Positions 1 through 10,631 of a stretch of DNA of 64,000 bases are shown piece after piece. Position 1 is the first letter of the stretch; each line of letters begins with the position of its first letter. The position numbers and the translations under genes were made by a program. The notes under the pieces are model-generated. The model ran no database searches and was not told the origin of the DNA. It saw nothing but the letters and a program-made list of their open reading frames with translations. The DNA is from Canna indica (Eukaryota; Streptophyta; Magnoliopsida; Zingiberales; Cannaceae): positions 86,267,501 through 86,331,500 of the forward strand of contig CP136890.1 of the NCBI GenBank assembly GCA_034359265.1, read 5' to 3'.

Positions 1-397
1 TGGCTGGTTCCTTTCCTTCCTAGATAAGGACGGCGTCCCACTGAATTAGCCTCCCTAGGATCCCATTGTGACTCTCCCTAAATCCGAAAGTCGATACACA
101 TTTCACTTGTGCATCATTTGGAACTGGTTCACTTGGGAGAGAAACCAGCATTGTTTCAAAGGGACCTCGACGGGGACGATACCCTTGGCTATAAGTGCTG
201 CCAACTTTTTCTTGCTCACATGCTGCTCTGCCTAAGGGGTCCAAACGGGACACACGTCTCTCCCTCCCCACCTCTTTTTTCGTTGCTTGATGTTTTTTGG
301 CTTAGTTTTTTTAGTTATTTTTCTTTCCTCCCTTTTCTTGTACTCTATTCACACCACCTAAATTGAATCAAAGATGCTTTTTTACTCAAAAAAATGA
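1..397 (+). mobile_element. LINE 3' end remnant
   Basis: Non-coding stretch ending in a pyrimidine-rich segment, then TTGTACTCTATTCA, AATTGAATCAAAGATGC and a short A-rich run near 385-396. That layout (short AATTGAAT motif, then oligo-A) is the 3' end of plant L1-type LINEs and recurs at about 1130-1161 and, on the other strand, near 10470-10520. No protein similarity is visible; the open frame at 109-366 is not convincing. The 5' part lies outside the window. Confidence 0.45.
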
Positions 398-1165
398 GAT
401 TGATGATGGAATCAATCTTTATATATCAAAAATTGCAAACAACAACAATCTCAAAGTCACAATGCTTTCACCATCTATGCTTTGGTTCAAAAGCTTGAGA
501 ATATTCAATTCTCCGTCCGTGAATCTGATTTGTTGGAAGTGGACACCAGACAAGGTATTTTCTACCAAGTCCCTCTACCGCATACTAAGCTTTCGTGGTT
601 TGGAAGACCCATCTCATCACCTTATTTGGCAAGCCAAAGTCCCTCCTAAAATTTTAATTTTTAGTCGGATTTGGGTTCGCAAACATCTTCTAACCCACGA
701 TAGGTTGGCCCGATGGGGACTGAATGTTGACACTACTTGTCTGCTTTGCAAGAACGAGACTGAAATACACGACCACTTATTCAACAAATGTCAGTTCTCT
801 CAAATGTCCTGGCTACACTACCTCAATCATTTGAATATCCCTGTCTTTGATTCATCCTGGAACCAAGGTGATGAGAGATGAAATCAAAACAACTCTGTCA
901 ATCTGCTAAGGGCTCAGGTCCTCTTGGTTTGGTCTTGGTTCACTTGGTGAGAAAGGAACAAAAGATGTTTTGAGGGCTCCGAGAAGAGAGTTCTTGATCT
1001 TACTTCATCAATGTTGTCCTTTATTTGTTCTTACAAGATAACATAGTCTAGGTTGGGTTTTGTTCAATCTGTTCTTTACCTTGTTTGTAAATTTCTATTT
1101 TAAGTTTTCCCCTTCTCCTCATACTCATGAATTGAATACAATGCTTTATTTCAAAAAAAAATAAA
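398..1165 (+). mobile_element. 5'-truncated LINE with reverse-transcriptase zinc-binding domain
   Basis: The open frame ending at 881 encodes the C-terminal zinc-binding module of plant LINE reverse transcriptases (zf-RVT family). Visible pieces are ICWKWTPDKVFSTKSLYRIL, then LIWQAKVPPKILIFSRIWV, then HDRLARWG and a Cys/His cluster CLLCKNETEIHDHLFNKC. The same module ends the larger LINE at 10632-10952. Downstream is an untranslated 3' end with GAATTGAATACAATGC and an A-run at about 1153-1161. Everything 5' of the last part of ORF2 is missing, so the copy is dead on arrival. No clear target-site duplication was found. Confidence 0.75.
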
Positions 1166-1300
1166 TCACAATGTAAACCAATAAGGCTAATCATTTATTC
1201 AAAATGAATTTTGCGGTCACAATGAGTAGAACAAGACAGAAAATTCAAGCAGCAATGAGTAGATTCAGTACTGTTTGTTCTTGTTTTTGTAATATTGACA

Positions 1301-1339
<39 letters not shown>

Positions 1340-1340
1340 T
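1301..1340. repeat. GA/TC microsatellite
   Basis: Nearly pure (GA)n with one AA interruption. It abuts the stop codon of the minus-strand protease gene (TAA at 1342-1340), so the transcript would carry a (TC)n tract immediately after its stop. Confidence 0.9.
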
Positions 1341-2669
1341 TAGAACATCCACTTTGGAGACACCTGAACAGCGTTCCGACGAGGCCTCATTGTCTGCTCC
1401 AAGCTGTTGCGCTTCTTCATGCTCGAGGAGACAGTCGGACTGCAGTAGTCATGGCTTCTTTGAGGTAGCGCCAAAGACTGTGAACTTGATTTCCTTACAG
1501 GAACTATCGTATTCTGCTTCTGCAATGCCGCTTTGCGTGCTGCTGAGTTTTGCTTGCTGCAATTCCATCGGCTGTAATTTACGCAACTCTGGCTTCTACC
1601 TACATTTTGGGTGCTTGGAATGTTTCTGCTTTCCATGGTTTCAGCAGAATACATTGTTTCTACACCACTTTCAAATCCATCCTCCAACATCTCCAATGGA
1701 GATGCACTTGACTGCACCTCACTGCAGAGATCACTTTGCCAAGTACCAACTGGAGGAACCTCATGATATGCTCTTGTCAGCTCTTGCGAGTTTTCGCTTG
1801 ATTGGTTTTCAGGTCTGGGGTTGTCAACATTAACATCATCAGAGAGCATCTGTCTGAGGGGCAGCGGTAAAAATATGGAAGTTGCAGCCTTTGAAGGGAT
1901 GTTAGCATCTGAGAGCTGTAGTGAGGTATGTGCTCTCTTCTTGGCTGACTCAGGAGTCTGGAAGATCTCCACTGTTGGAATTCCCTGCTCGTGAACCAAG
2001 CGTAAATCAACAATTGGGTTTTCATCGTAAGAGATCCTTCCATTAGCAGAACTGCAGGATCCAGGATATTTAGAGTGTTGAGCCACTGATAACGATGATG
2101 AGGCATCGTCATTCTCCTCAGTGGTTTTCAACACCCGGCGAAGGATGACAGAAGCACCAGAATTTTCACTGTGTCCATTAGACAACAAACGAATTAGAGG
2201 TAACTTGGGCTTGCTAACCTCATCCAAGCTTCCTTCCCAATGCTGATGCAACCAGTCGCAGATAACGGGTATGGGAATTCCAAACTGCATAGGAATGTCC
2301 TTTGGTGACTTGGATGATGAAGAGGATGCTGAATATCTTGCAGTGGGAGAGGAGGCAAGCTTCATGGGATCACAAACCATAAAAGCTAGATTTCCATGGA
2401 TGTCAAAACCAGCAGATCCAGGGCACCATGGGACCCCATTGGTCAATAATTTTATGAGGTTGTCAGTAGCTATTACTATTTTCCCCTCACCAATTGTCAA
2501 CTCTTCTTTATCCGTGAGCCCTAGAAGATAAACCACAGTGCCCAATTCAAGACTAGGATTGCAGCAGGTTTTCAAGTAATGAGGCTGCTGCACATGTGAA
2601 GATGAGTCAACATCCAGTATATCAATCCCCACTATTGTCAGATCGAGAATGGAACTTGTAATGAAGAAT
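1340..2669 (-). CDS. Protease gene exon 2
   Basis: Encodes the third base of codon 120 through the TAA stop, including the candidate catalytic Asp and Ser. The open frame upstream of 2669 (to 2737) is intron: it reads MVFPFFLFRQNC, AT-rich, and ends in the polypyrimidine-AG acceptor. Confidence 0.82.
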
Positions 2670-5600
2670 CTGAAAAAGGAATAACAAATAAGGGCAATTG
2701 TGCAGTTTTGTCTAAATAAAAAAAATGGAAAAACCAAAAAGAACTGGAAGAACTAAAATAGTTGTTCAATTTGCAAGACTACTAATGATGAAAGAAAAGG
2801 GGGAATAAAATCAAACACAATAGTTACAGCCATAATTTATAACATCATCCATTGCTTAGAAAATATAAATATTTCTATGAGAAAAGGCTATGAAGATCAG
2901 TGACCATAAATACTAGTTTGAAGTAATATCTTCAAAATGTGAGTGAAGCAAATGATGAATCAAATGAGGACATAAATTTATCTGATAACAGGTGAAGTTT
3001 ACATCAATTATCAATCAAGACAAGAAAGGAGTGAGCATCAACACAGAGAAACTAATAACCAAAGCTACAATTATAACTTGTGACAATTTATCTCATATTT
3101 ATAAGTACAATCAAAATACTTGGGGACACACGCTATACATCAGTAACATGCTGAAACTAATAATTGTATTATTCCAACTATTTTACTATAATCTAAATTG
3201 TTCCCACTTCCAAGTTTTGAGACCTACACCAATTGCTATTTGGTTCAAGATTGCTTTTACAATTTGATTGATTCATATGATAATATGTTTATTGAATATG
3301 CAAAACAACGTACCTGATACTGATAAATGTTCTATCTATAACTTGTTTCAAGCACAATTAATAAATATTGAGAAATTTTTATAGTCTAACCTATTTGATA
3401 TAAACTCTTGCAATAGTTGTGGTTCTGCTACTTATGATGAAGCTTAAATTCTACAAAATGTGAAAGATGTAAGTTATTGTCAGTTTAAATGATGTAGGAA
3501 GAAGTCTTGAAATAGTGTCTTCAGTTCATATACACAAACTACTAAAACATGAATTTGAAAAGTACATAAAACCTACTAGCATAGAATACAACAACCAAAT
3601 TCAATTGAAAGAGCAGAAATCTACCAACAAAGCTATACTCTTGAGACAAGTGGAGTATACATGTAAGGAGTAATCATCAAAATGGACTTCACCTAGGCTT
3701 TTGACACCGTAAATTGGAGCTTCTTGTTATCTCTACTTCAGGCTAGGGTTTTCTTGCTAAGTGGGTGGCTTGGATGAAATGCTTACTCTACATGGGAGAA
3801 ACATTGATCTTAGTCAATGGTTGGCCAACTGCTTGGCTTCGACGTTGAACAGGTTCGAGGCAAGGTGACCCATTTACAGGCCAAGTGTGGATTGCTTTTG
3901 CAGATGATCTTCGTCCCTTTCGTAGGCCAAGTGTGGATTGCTTGGTGAACCTTCAAATTATCCTTCGTTGTTTTCATTTTTGTGGTGGCTTGCAGCTAAA
4001 CTCGAGCAAAACTGTTCTTTTAGATGTCCATGGAGATGAAAATAATTCGGCTTACTGAGTTCAAGTCTTTGATTGTAACTGTGGTGCTTTCCCCTTAAAT
4101 TACTTGGGCTTCCCACTCCAGCCAATTAGGCTGATGAAGTTGGATTGCAAAGCCTCTGCTTACCCAGGTTGGCAAAAGGCTAAATGATTGGCATGGGGCA
4201 CCCTATTGTCACGAACTGAAAGACGCATGCTTGTAAATAGTGTACTCTCATCCTTGCCAGGACACCTACAAATTTTTCTTGCTCCTGAGTAGTTGAGCAG
4301 ATTGACAAGTAAAGGCGTAGCTTCCCGTGGACGGGTTCTGCATCATGTTCAGCCCTATAATGTCGTGAATAGTAGAGAGATCTAATAGGACAAATAGCCC
4401 ACCCTAGATGTCAAACCTTCCCATTAATGCCGTTGGAAAAGATCAGTCTATTTATTCCTCGAGTAATGCAAATCCATTGAATGATCGTTCTTCCATTTGA
4501 CACCATCCAATGGCTAAAGCTAGCTTTTTGGTGAGCCATGAAATCAAGCTTTCTTCTTTGGATTTGAAATCAAGTGCCAATTCTTGGAGAGAGGATTTTC
4601 CATATTCTTGAATTGACACAGGAATTAACTGATGTCAATATCAAGAAGAAACTACAGATGCGCATTTATATGAATTCCACTACTTAGCTTTTAGGAAGAT
4701 GATTATTGTGGTGAAAATGGACAACTCATCTGTTAAGAAGCCAGAAACGTTTTTGGGGGATTGGTAATATGTTGACATTCTAAGACAAAGGTTTGAATAT
4801 TTCAAAATTTGCATCTAAAATTCCCATCCTATTGCAAAGTTGATAGATATCTTTGACATTGCAAAATAAAGCACCAATGTGGTACAAGGTAATCATATCC
4901 ATGAGAATTTCTTTCCATATGAGACAAAGAGATAATGCCCGTACCAAGTATCTCGGTAATTTTTTTTATTTTTCATGATGGAAACGTAGATTTGAACTTC
5001 AAAATAGAGTTTAAAGCTATAGAACACCATAATTTACCAAGAAATGATGAAAAACATCCATAAATTTCTCAAATATTGTTCAATACATACATTTTCTTCA
5101 AATTTTCATCTTCAAAACTCAATAAGAAGAATACAAATAGTCAAATACATTTCAAAATGCGGAAGAATGATGTTCATCGTAGAAATTAGCCATCTCGATG
5201 GGACCAACACGACTAAGGTCGACTCTGCAGGTTTTCAATGCCCATATTTGAAAATTCTCCCAAGTCAATACCACATTGACATCAGCCTTTATTTAGTAGG
5301 AGCCTAAGTACTAGTCTTTGTAACTGCATAGTCATGTGAGTAGGAACTATAGTAGGTTGAGTCTGAAACCTCTTGCAAGCTACTCAACATATGATGATGA
5401 TAATAACCTTGTAAGGTTGTTGCTCCCCTTGTTGGTCTCCCTCCTCGTTTTGGTTGATGTTGATCTTTCCCTCGTCTCGTATACCTCCTCTCCTCCAACC
5501 ATCATGGTCTTCATCTTGCGTGCAGTGGTCGAAGTAGAGCTCATTTGTCCAAAGATCGACAGGTGTTGGTGTTGATGATACTACGTTGGCAGGAGCTCAT

Positions 5601-8600
5601 TTTTCCAAAGATGGGCAGGTGCTGGGCAGGTGCTGGTGTTGATGGTGATGTTATTGCTATGGATGGAGACCTCATCTTCGACCGCTTTCCTTTGGCTTTT
5701 GCACTCCTTGATGGTGACGGTGCAGCCTTCTTCTTTCCCCTTGATTGGGATTGGAATTGGGATTGAGACTCTGATTGTGATTGGAAAGTTGAGGAGTTGG
5801 ACTCGGATCAATGTCTTGATTGACTACTCGTTCGTTGAGAGGGACCAAGGCTCATTTCCCTCTCAAATTGTTGGCTCTCTGTGTCTTGTTGACTCTTCGA
5901 CTCGATTGCATCAAATATAATCCTTGAAGGTCAAGGTGGATTGTCTGGTTCGTTAAGAGGTTGATCATTCTCTATTGCGCTCCACCAGTCCATCTTCTGG
6001 TCCTCCTCGCTTTGGACGAAATCAACATCGAAAGGATCCATCTCCACACCATCGTCTCCCTCTCTTCGGTTTGTAGTGCCCGCCCACATATCCTTCGAAG
6101 ATTTGGAGCATCATATCCAAATTACAACCACTATTCAACTATGATGTGCACCAATGTTATTAGATTAATATTTTATAACTAATAAATAACTTGAAAAAGA
6201 AAAAAAAATCTGCATAGATCCATCATGTACCGGCAGTCAACTGCAAATGAAACATTGAAGTTGCCAAGTGCATCTTGGAAGATTCTTGATTCCGAAAGAG
6301 CCTCTGAAACTTCTGATTTTGTTGCCGACATACATTGTATCACCTTGCGGAGAGCAAGTAACATGGTCTCATCCTTTGTTCCAAGTTGGTATTTATACTG
6401 GTGCGCATGATTTAAATAATAACCTATAAAAGTCCAAATTTTTGGAATTAGGATAATGATTTTAATTATTAAATTAAATATTTAAAAATAAAATAAAAAT
6501 AAAAATCACTATCCGCTCGATGTATGTCGTGGGCCATTTGATTATTCCATCTTTTGGATATAATATCAATAAAGGGCTTATATTTATTTGGAGCATTCAA
6601 GAGCCTCTTGATTTATTCTTGTGCATAATGAATGTAGTGGTAGACATTGCCCATTTGTGGTGTCTTTTCAATGTCGACCTTTCGTAGAACTATGTACAAA
6701 GGTTCTACGACGACGATGATTTCGGTGATGCAATCCCACAAGTGCTGGTTGAGCATGTTATTCTCGGTTGCTTTTCCATCCAATCTCAACACATATATGG
6801 ATGATGACCAATCTTGGCTTGTAAATATAGTCCTCAAGCCAACCTTTCTTTGTTGGAACGACCTTAATGCAAAGAAATTTGTTGCAAATCATCACCACGA
6901 CCCTCATATTGGTCATAGCGCACATCTTCTCTAGCTCTTCGGTCGAACTCTTTCTTTATCTTTATTCGACATTCCGAACACATTGCTCTCACTTGTTGTC
7001 AAGCAACTCCTTGAAGAGCATTCGGACCTCTTCTGGTGCTTTGTTGCATTTGGCTATGTCAGGATATTCTTCGGCCAAATGTTGCTTCAACTGGGTGATT
7101 CCTCCACCAAGGGAAATGAAATCACAATGGAGATATTGTTAGTGGTGCTTCTTCTCCAACTCACAACAATGCCGCCATGTGACATCGGATTGAGATTTCG
7201 GCGCCACTTCCGTATTTGAGAGAGTTTGGGAGCTTAGGAGAGTGTGTGACGGTGAAATGGTGGGTTTGGGATGTTTATATAACCCAATACCCCTTCCTCC
7301 TAAAAAAAGGTCCAAATGGCTATAGAATAGTTTGGAGCCGTTGGGAAAAGACCCCAACGGCTAGTAAATTAGCCATTGGGGCCATACCGGGCAGTACCGC
7401 TCAGTACGACCGGTACACCCCGGTACCGACCGATACCGGATATTGATTTTCGATTTTCTAAAAAATGAGTAAAAACCGACTGTACCACCCGAAACGGCAC
7501 GATTTTTAAACCATGAGTAGAAGATAGGGCAAATATATATCACCGTTTGACAAGCCAAGTAAAGAGGTCAATTTAGCACAAAGATGACTACACTACAAGC
7601 ATGATTTACTTCTTAGCAATATCCTATATATCAACAACATACATTCATAAATCGTAATATTGTAAAATCACCATTATCTTCATTTAATGATCTTCATGTT
7701 GATCTTTTAAAGTTGAAAAATAATAATAATCGCTAATGTATGTCCATGATTAGATTTAAATCATGCTAAGATTTGCAATTTAACTCCATGAATTTCATAC
7801 TAATAGGATGTATCGACAACCTCTATTGTTATTACAGCCAAACAAGCAAGGTGAAAGTGAGGCATCCATATTTATGGGCAATCATAACCCAACCATTATG
7901 GGGTCAAAATATGCATCCACAATGAAAAAAGATCATTCAGATAATCATATTAATTATAGAGTAATCATTGCCGAAAAACTAAATATGGTATGACGCCCAT
8001 AAAGCAATAAGTTCAATAAGTTCAGATTAAACTAAGGAGATAAATATCTAATAAAGTACTACACCAACAAATGAATGATCCATCAACCTGTGGAAAAAGT
8101 ATCAGAATAGTTTGGAAGAACAACAGATAAATTCCGATAAACAGTTACAAGCTAGACCATGGAACAAATACCATGATGCATCATCAAATTCCAATCTTAT
8201 TAACCATCAGTAATCTACCATGTCTCCAGTTCCAGTTAGAAGCTAACTGAAGACAGGCATCTATTTTAAATAGAGGAAAAACATTTTGTGACAAGCTAAC
8301 ATGGAGGGATGTAAATATCCCGATCAAAAGAAAAGGATGGGTGTAGAATTTCCTTCTGACAAAAAGCTTTGTGGTGAGATGATGTTCTAAATGGTACAAA
8401 GAACATACAAAAAAGCCTTTTAAGGATAATCTCAATAATCTGATAATTCACAGAAAAGAGAAGGGGAATCTAATTAAGTGATGAAGCTGAAGTTTTTAAT
8501 CAAATCTTTTCTCTTTCTTTTTTGCAAAATATACAAGAATTCGTGCGACAAATTGAAAGATAAGAAATCAAGCATCATAACAAAAGAAGGAAAGAAAAGA

Positions 8601-9001
8601 GCACAAACTAAGAACATTCCCCTAATAAGGTTAGTGATTGACCTTTGGGGCACTAGTCTGGCAGGGAGACGGCCATGGCAGAGGCAGATCTCGGCGACCT
8701 CAGCGGCTGCCACCGTAGGGAGGTTGGCGTGAGTCGTGAGAAGAAGATTGCGGTGGATGAGGAACCCAGTCCCTCCTGCATCCCCGCCCCAACCTCCTCC
8801 TCCGCCGCCGCCGACCAAGGAGATAGCGGCCAAGGAAGGACCTTTGGAGGCAAAGATGCCACCTTTGACCCTCTCCGATTTTCCTCCGCCCGAGCAGAAG
8901 CAGCTCCACCAACCCTCTCGCAGAACCCCCATCGCCACCCCTCCCTTGGTCCCTTTTCGATTCCTCTGAGAGCTCCTCCGAGATGAAGAGCGTAAACCCA
9001 A
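1340..9001 (-). CDS. Trypsin-like serine protease family protein, two exons
   Basis: Spliced gene assembled from exon 1 (9001-8643) and exon 2 (2669-1340); the product is 562 residues. The donor is CCCCAAAG|GTCAATCAC, the acceptor CTTTTTCAG|ATTCTTC; the junction rebuilds one Arg codon (AG|A) and reads VPQ-R-FFITSSILDLTIVG without a break. A compact chymotrypsin-like fold is suggested by a candidate triad: His91 in LLLTTHANLP, Asp129 in SILDLTIVG, Ser205 in WCPGSAGFD. The spacing (38 and 76 residues) resembles small trypsin/Deg-type domains. GTGFLIHRN before the His is typical of the first beta strands. The remaining ~330 residues are polar, Ser-rich and low-complexity with no domain I recognise. 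The N-terminus holds MGVLREGWWSCFC and a Gly run encoded by GCC repeats. Substrate and location are unknown. The start at 9001 is the first ATG in frame with the protease part; Met24 is an alternative. Confidence 0.82.
3672..4340 (+). pseudogene. Decayed LINE reverse transcriptase fragment
   Basis: Broken reading frames recover successive reverse-transcriptase landmarks in the right order: IIKMDFT-AFDTVNWSFLL (the A-motif region), AKWVAWM, then FADDL near 3899 (the catalytic Y/F-A-D-D motif), GLQLNSSKT, LNYLGFPL-like and finally RRRSFLWTGS-like near 4310. Stops and frameshifts occur throughout (for example TAG after MDFT). A 20-base piece AGGCCAAGTGTGGATTGCTT is repeated at about 3880 and 3922. 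It lies opposite in orientation to the protease gene whose intron it occupies. Confidence 0.7.
5303..7225 (-). pseudogene. Decayed hAT-family transposase
   Basis: On the minus strand, translated pieces follow the order of plant hAT (BED finger + DUF659 + dimerisation) transposases. Near 7210-7140 is SDVTWRHCCELEKKHH; then LHCDFISLGGGITQLKQHL-AEEYPDIAKCNKAPEEVR near 7138-7010, a degenerate BED-type finger. At 6840-6613 is IFTSQDWSSSIYVLRLDGKA, ending EPLYIVLRKVDIEKTPQMG, the middle domain. At 6420-6225 is GYYLNHAHQYKYQ and MLLALRKVIQCMSA. Near 6140 is FGYDAPNLRRICGRALQTE, the start of the dimerisation region, and at 5498-5304 a GRPTRG-type polar tail. Many stops and frame changes; certainly non-functional. 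Terminal repeats were not resolved. Confidence 0.7.
7300..7520. repeat. GC-rich subterminal repeats with GGTACCG/CGGTACC motifs
   Basis: A cluster of short inverted motifs based on ACCGG, GGTACC and CGGTA (for example CGACCGGTACACCCCGGTAC at 7408) follows the 5' end of the hAT transposase. It is most simply the subterminal region of that hAT element. A second inverted pair, GCCGTTGGG at 7338 and CCCCAACGGCT at 7352, forms a short stem. Confidence 0.45.
8643..9001 (-). CDS. Protease gene exon 1
   Basis: Encodes residues 1-119 plus two bases of codon 120, including the candidate catalytic His. GC-rich, in contrast to the AT-rich intron. The open frame continues past 8643 into the intron down to 8474, but the protein turns non-family-like right after the GT donor at 8642-8641. 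A possible TATA-like TTATTTAAG on the minus strand lies near 9144-9152, about 145 bases upstream of the ATG. Confidence 0.8.
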
Positions 9002-10453
9002 ATGCGGTGCCTCCAGAACAAGTTGGCCACCGCTGGCGACGTGCTGGAAGCCTGGAACTCTGGACGAGACGTTACGAAGCAGATTGTAACAGTCTCAAAG
9101 CATCGAAGTCTTCCCCATTCCCCCGGGAATAGAGGAGGCTTGTCTTAAATAACGCCAAAGGCTCATGACGATTCTTATTACTCCCGTGTCTCGTGTATTT
9201 GTACTCCATTTATGGTTTCGGCGAGCGTAGACAGAGATGTCATGTACAACCGGGATCAATTGGGGGGTGGTTGTACTCTGGACTCATTCTCTGACGCAGA
9301 CAGCGGAGGAGGAAAAGAAAAGCAGCGACAAGAAGTGCATGAAGAGTATAAAACTGGTGACATTTATCTCTTGAATGGACGGAGGAGTTCTTTCAATGGC
9401 CACACCAACCTGTCCCAAACTTTGTCTGCGTTTTCTTGTGCGACATTGTTACTTTAGAACCTTCCCAAAGCAAAAATTGCAACATGGATTGTGCGCAGTG
9501 GGCTGCAATACTGGATAATTGGCAATTCGACTCGCTCCTGTCGATACTACCAGATAACACGGGAGATATGTTTACGTAAAGATACTCAATTTACAGATCA
9601 TATTCTCATCGTTAGTGGTTAAATTCTTGGCACAACACATACAAAGCCCATCACCAATTACCTTGTTGCCTTCACCGTAATGACATAAGAGGAGTTGAAC
9701 AAATAGGCATATGAGGAAAGGCTCACCCCTAGTTTTGAGTTAGGAGTAATATTCTCTCATTACTTCAATTTGGAGTAACAAAAAGATGATATCTCTTTCT
9801 TTTTGTCTAATCTCTCCCTCATTCATGAAACAAATTGATATTATTCTACCGGATTTATCGAAACAAGCATAAGTTAGGCAATGATGATATATATATATAT
9901 ATAGATGAACAGCTAATATTTGTTTGATGAAATAAATGAGGACAAAGTATGACACAAATCCAGTTTGGCAATAGCTTATAGGTCAAACACTTAATCATTG
10001 AAATGCATGGCATGGAACATGCAGAAGATGCTAGCTAGCTTCATCCAGCTAAATTATAAAATCTCACTCGTGAAAGCATTTGCAAGCTTGTGATCTTCTC
10101 GGATATTGTTTAATTGACAAGTCGAACGTACACCCACCAAGTTAGCTACTTAATAAACAAGAAGAGAGAGACAGCGTGCCACTCTCCGATCACCAGTACA
10201 AGTAACCACAGGGAATGAGGTGGAGCTCCATGGAATGGAACCCAAGACTGCAGACTGCAAATGTGGTCCCAGTGTGACCATGAACCACATGCAGGCCATT
10301 GCATTGAGTTGTAAAGCTGGAAAAGGATAAAAAAAAGAATGCTCTGTTAGAGAGGGAAACTAAGTAATGAGGAACAATTTGCACAAATATAATTTGTTGG
10401 GCTTTTGCCAAATCTTCATTCTTCACGAGGCACACTTGCTCAAGCAATGAGTG
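9002..10453. other. Intergenic region, promoter side of the protease gene
   Basis: The first ~130 bases are GC-rich and would hold the 5' leader of the minus-strand protease gene. The rest is AT-rich with an (AT)n tract at about 9886-9902. Open frames here are short and resemble nothing I recognise. Confidence 0.5.
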
Positions 10454-10469
10454 GCACCACAGAGAAGTT
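10454..10469. repeat. LINE target-site duplication, 3' copy
   Basis: GCACCACAGAGAAGTT, identical to 16829-16844. It sits at the T-run (the A-tail on the minus strand), as expected for target-primed integration. Confidence 0.92.
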
Positions 10470-10631
10470 TTTTTGTTTGAACTTAGAATACTTGTATTCA
10501 ATTCAAGAGAAATGAAGAGAATACAAGTAAGAGGAGAGGGGAGGTGAAAATACAAAATCTATTTCAAGATAAAAATAAAACCAATAATATAATGAAAATA
10601 ACCTTTGAAACGATCAAACCAACGCAACCAG

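Larger units (their letters stand above)
2670..8642 (-). other. 5.97-kb intron of the protease gene, with nested transposon remnants
   Basis: Bounded by GT (8642-8641) and AG (2671-2670) on the minus strand. It holds a LINE remnant (3672-4340, opposite strand) and a hAT transposase remnant (5303-7225, same strand). The stretches 2670-3671, 4341-5302 and 7560-8642 are AT-rich; I see no gene in them. Confidence 0.75.

Noticed and set aside
20..271. Minus-strand frame of 83 residues at the window start
   Set aside because: No family similarity; overlaps LINE 3' non-coding sequence.
1204..1833. 209-residue plus-strand open frame
   Set aside because: Antisense shadow of protease exon 2, with a GA-repeat-encoded RERERKRERERE stretch.
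8653..9030. Alternative frames over protease exon 1 (125, 103, 84 and 77 residues)
   Set aside because: GC-rich shadows; only the 9001-start frame contains the protease-type GTGFLIHRN and TTHANLP and splices to exon 2.
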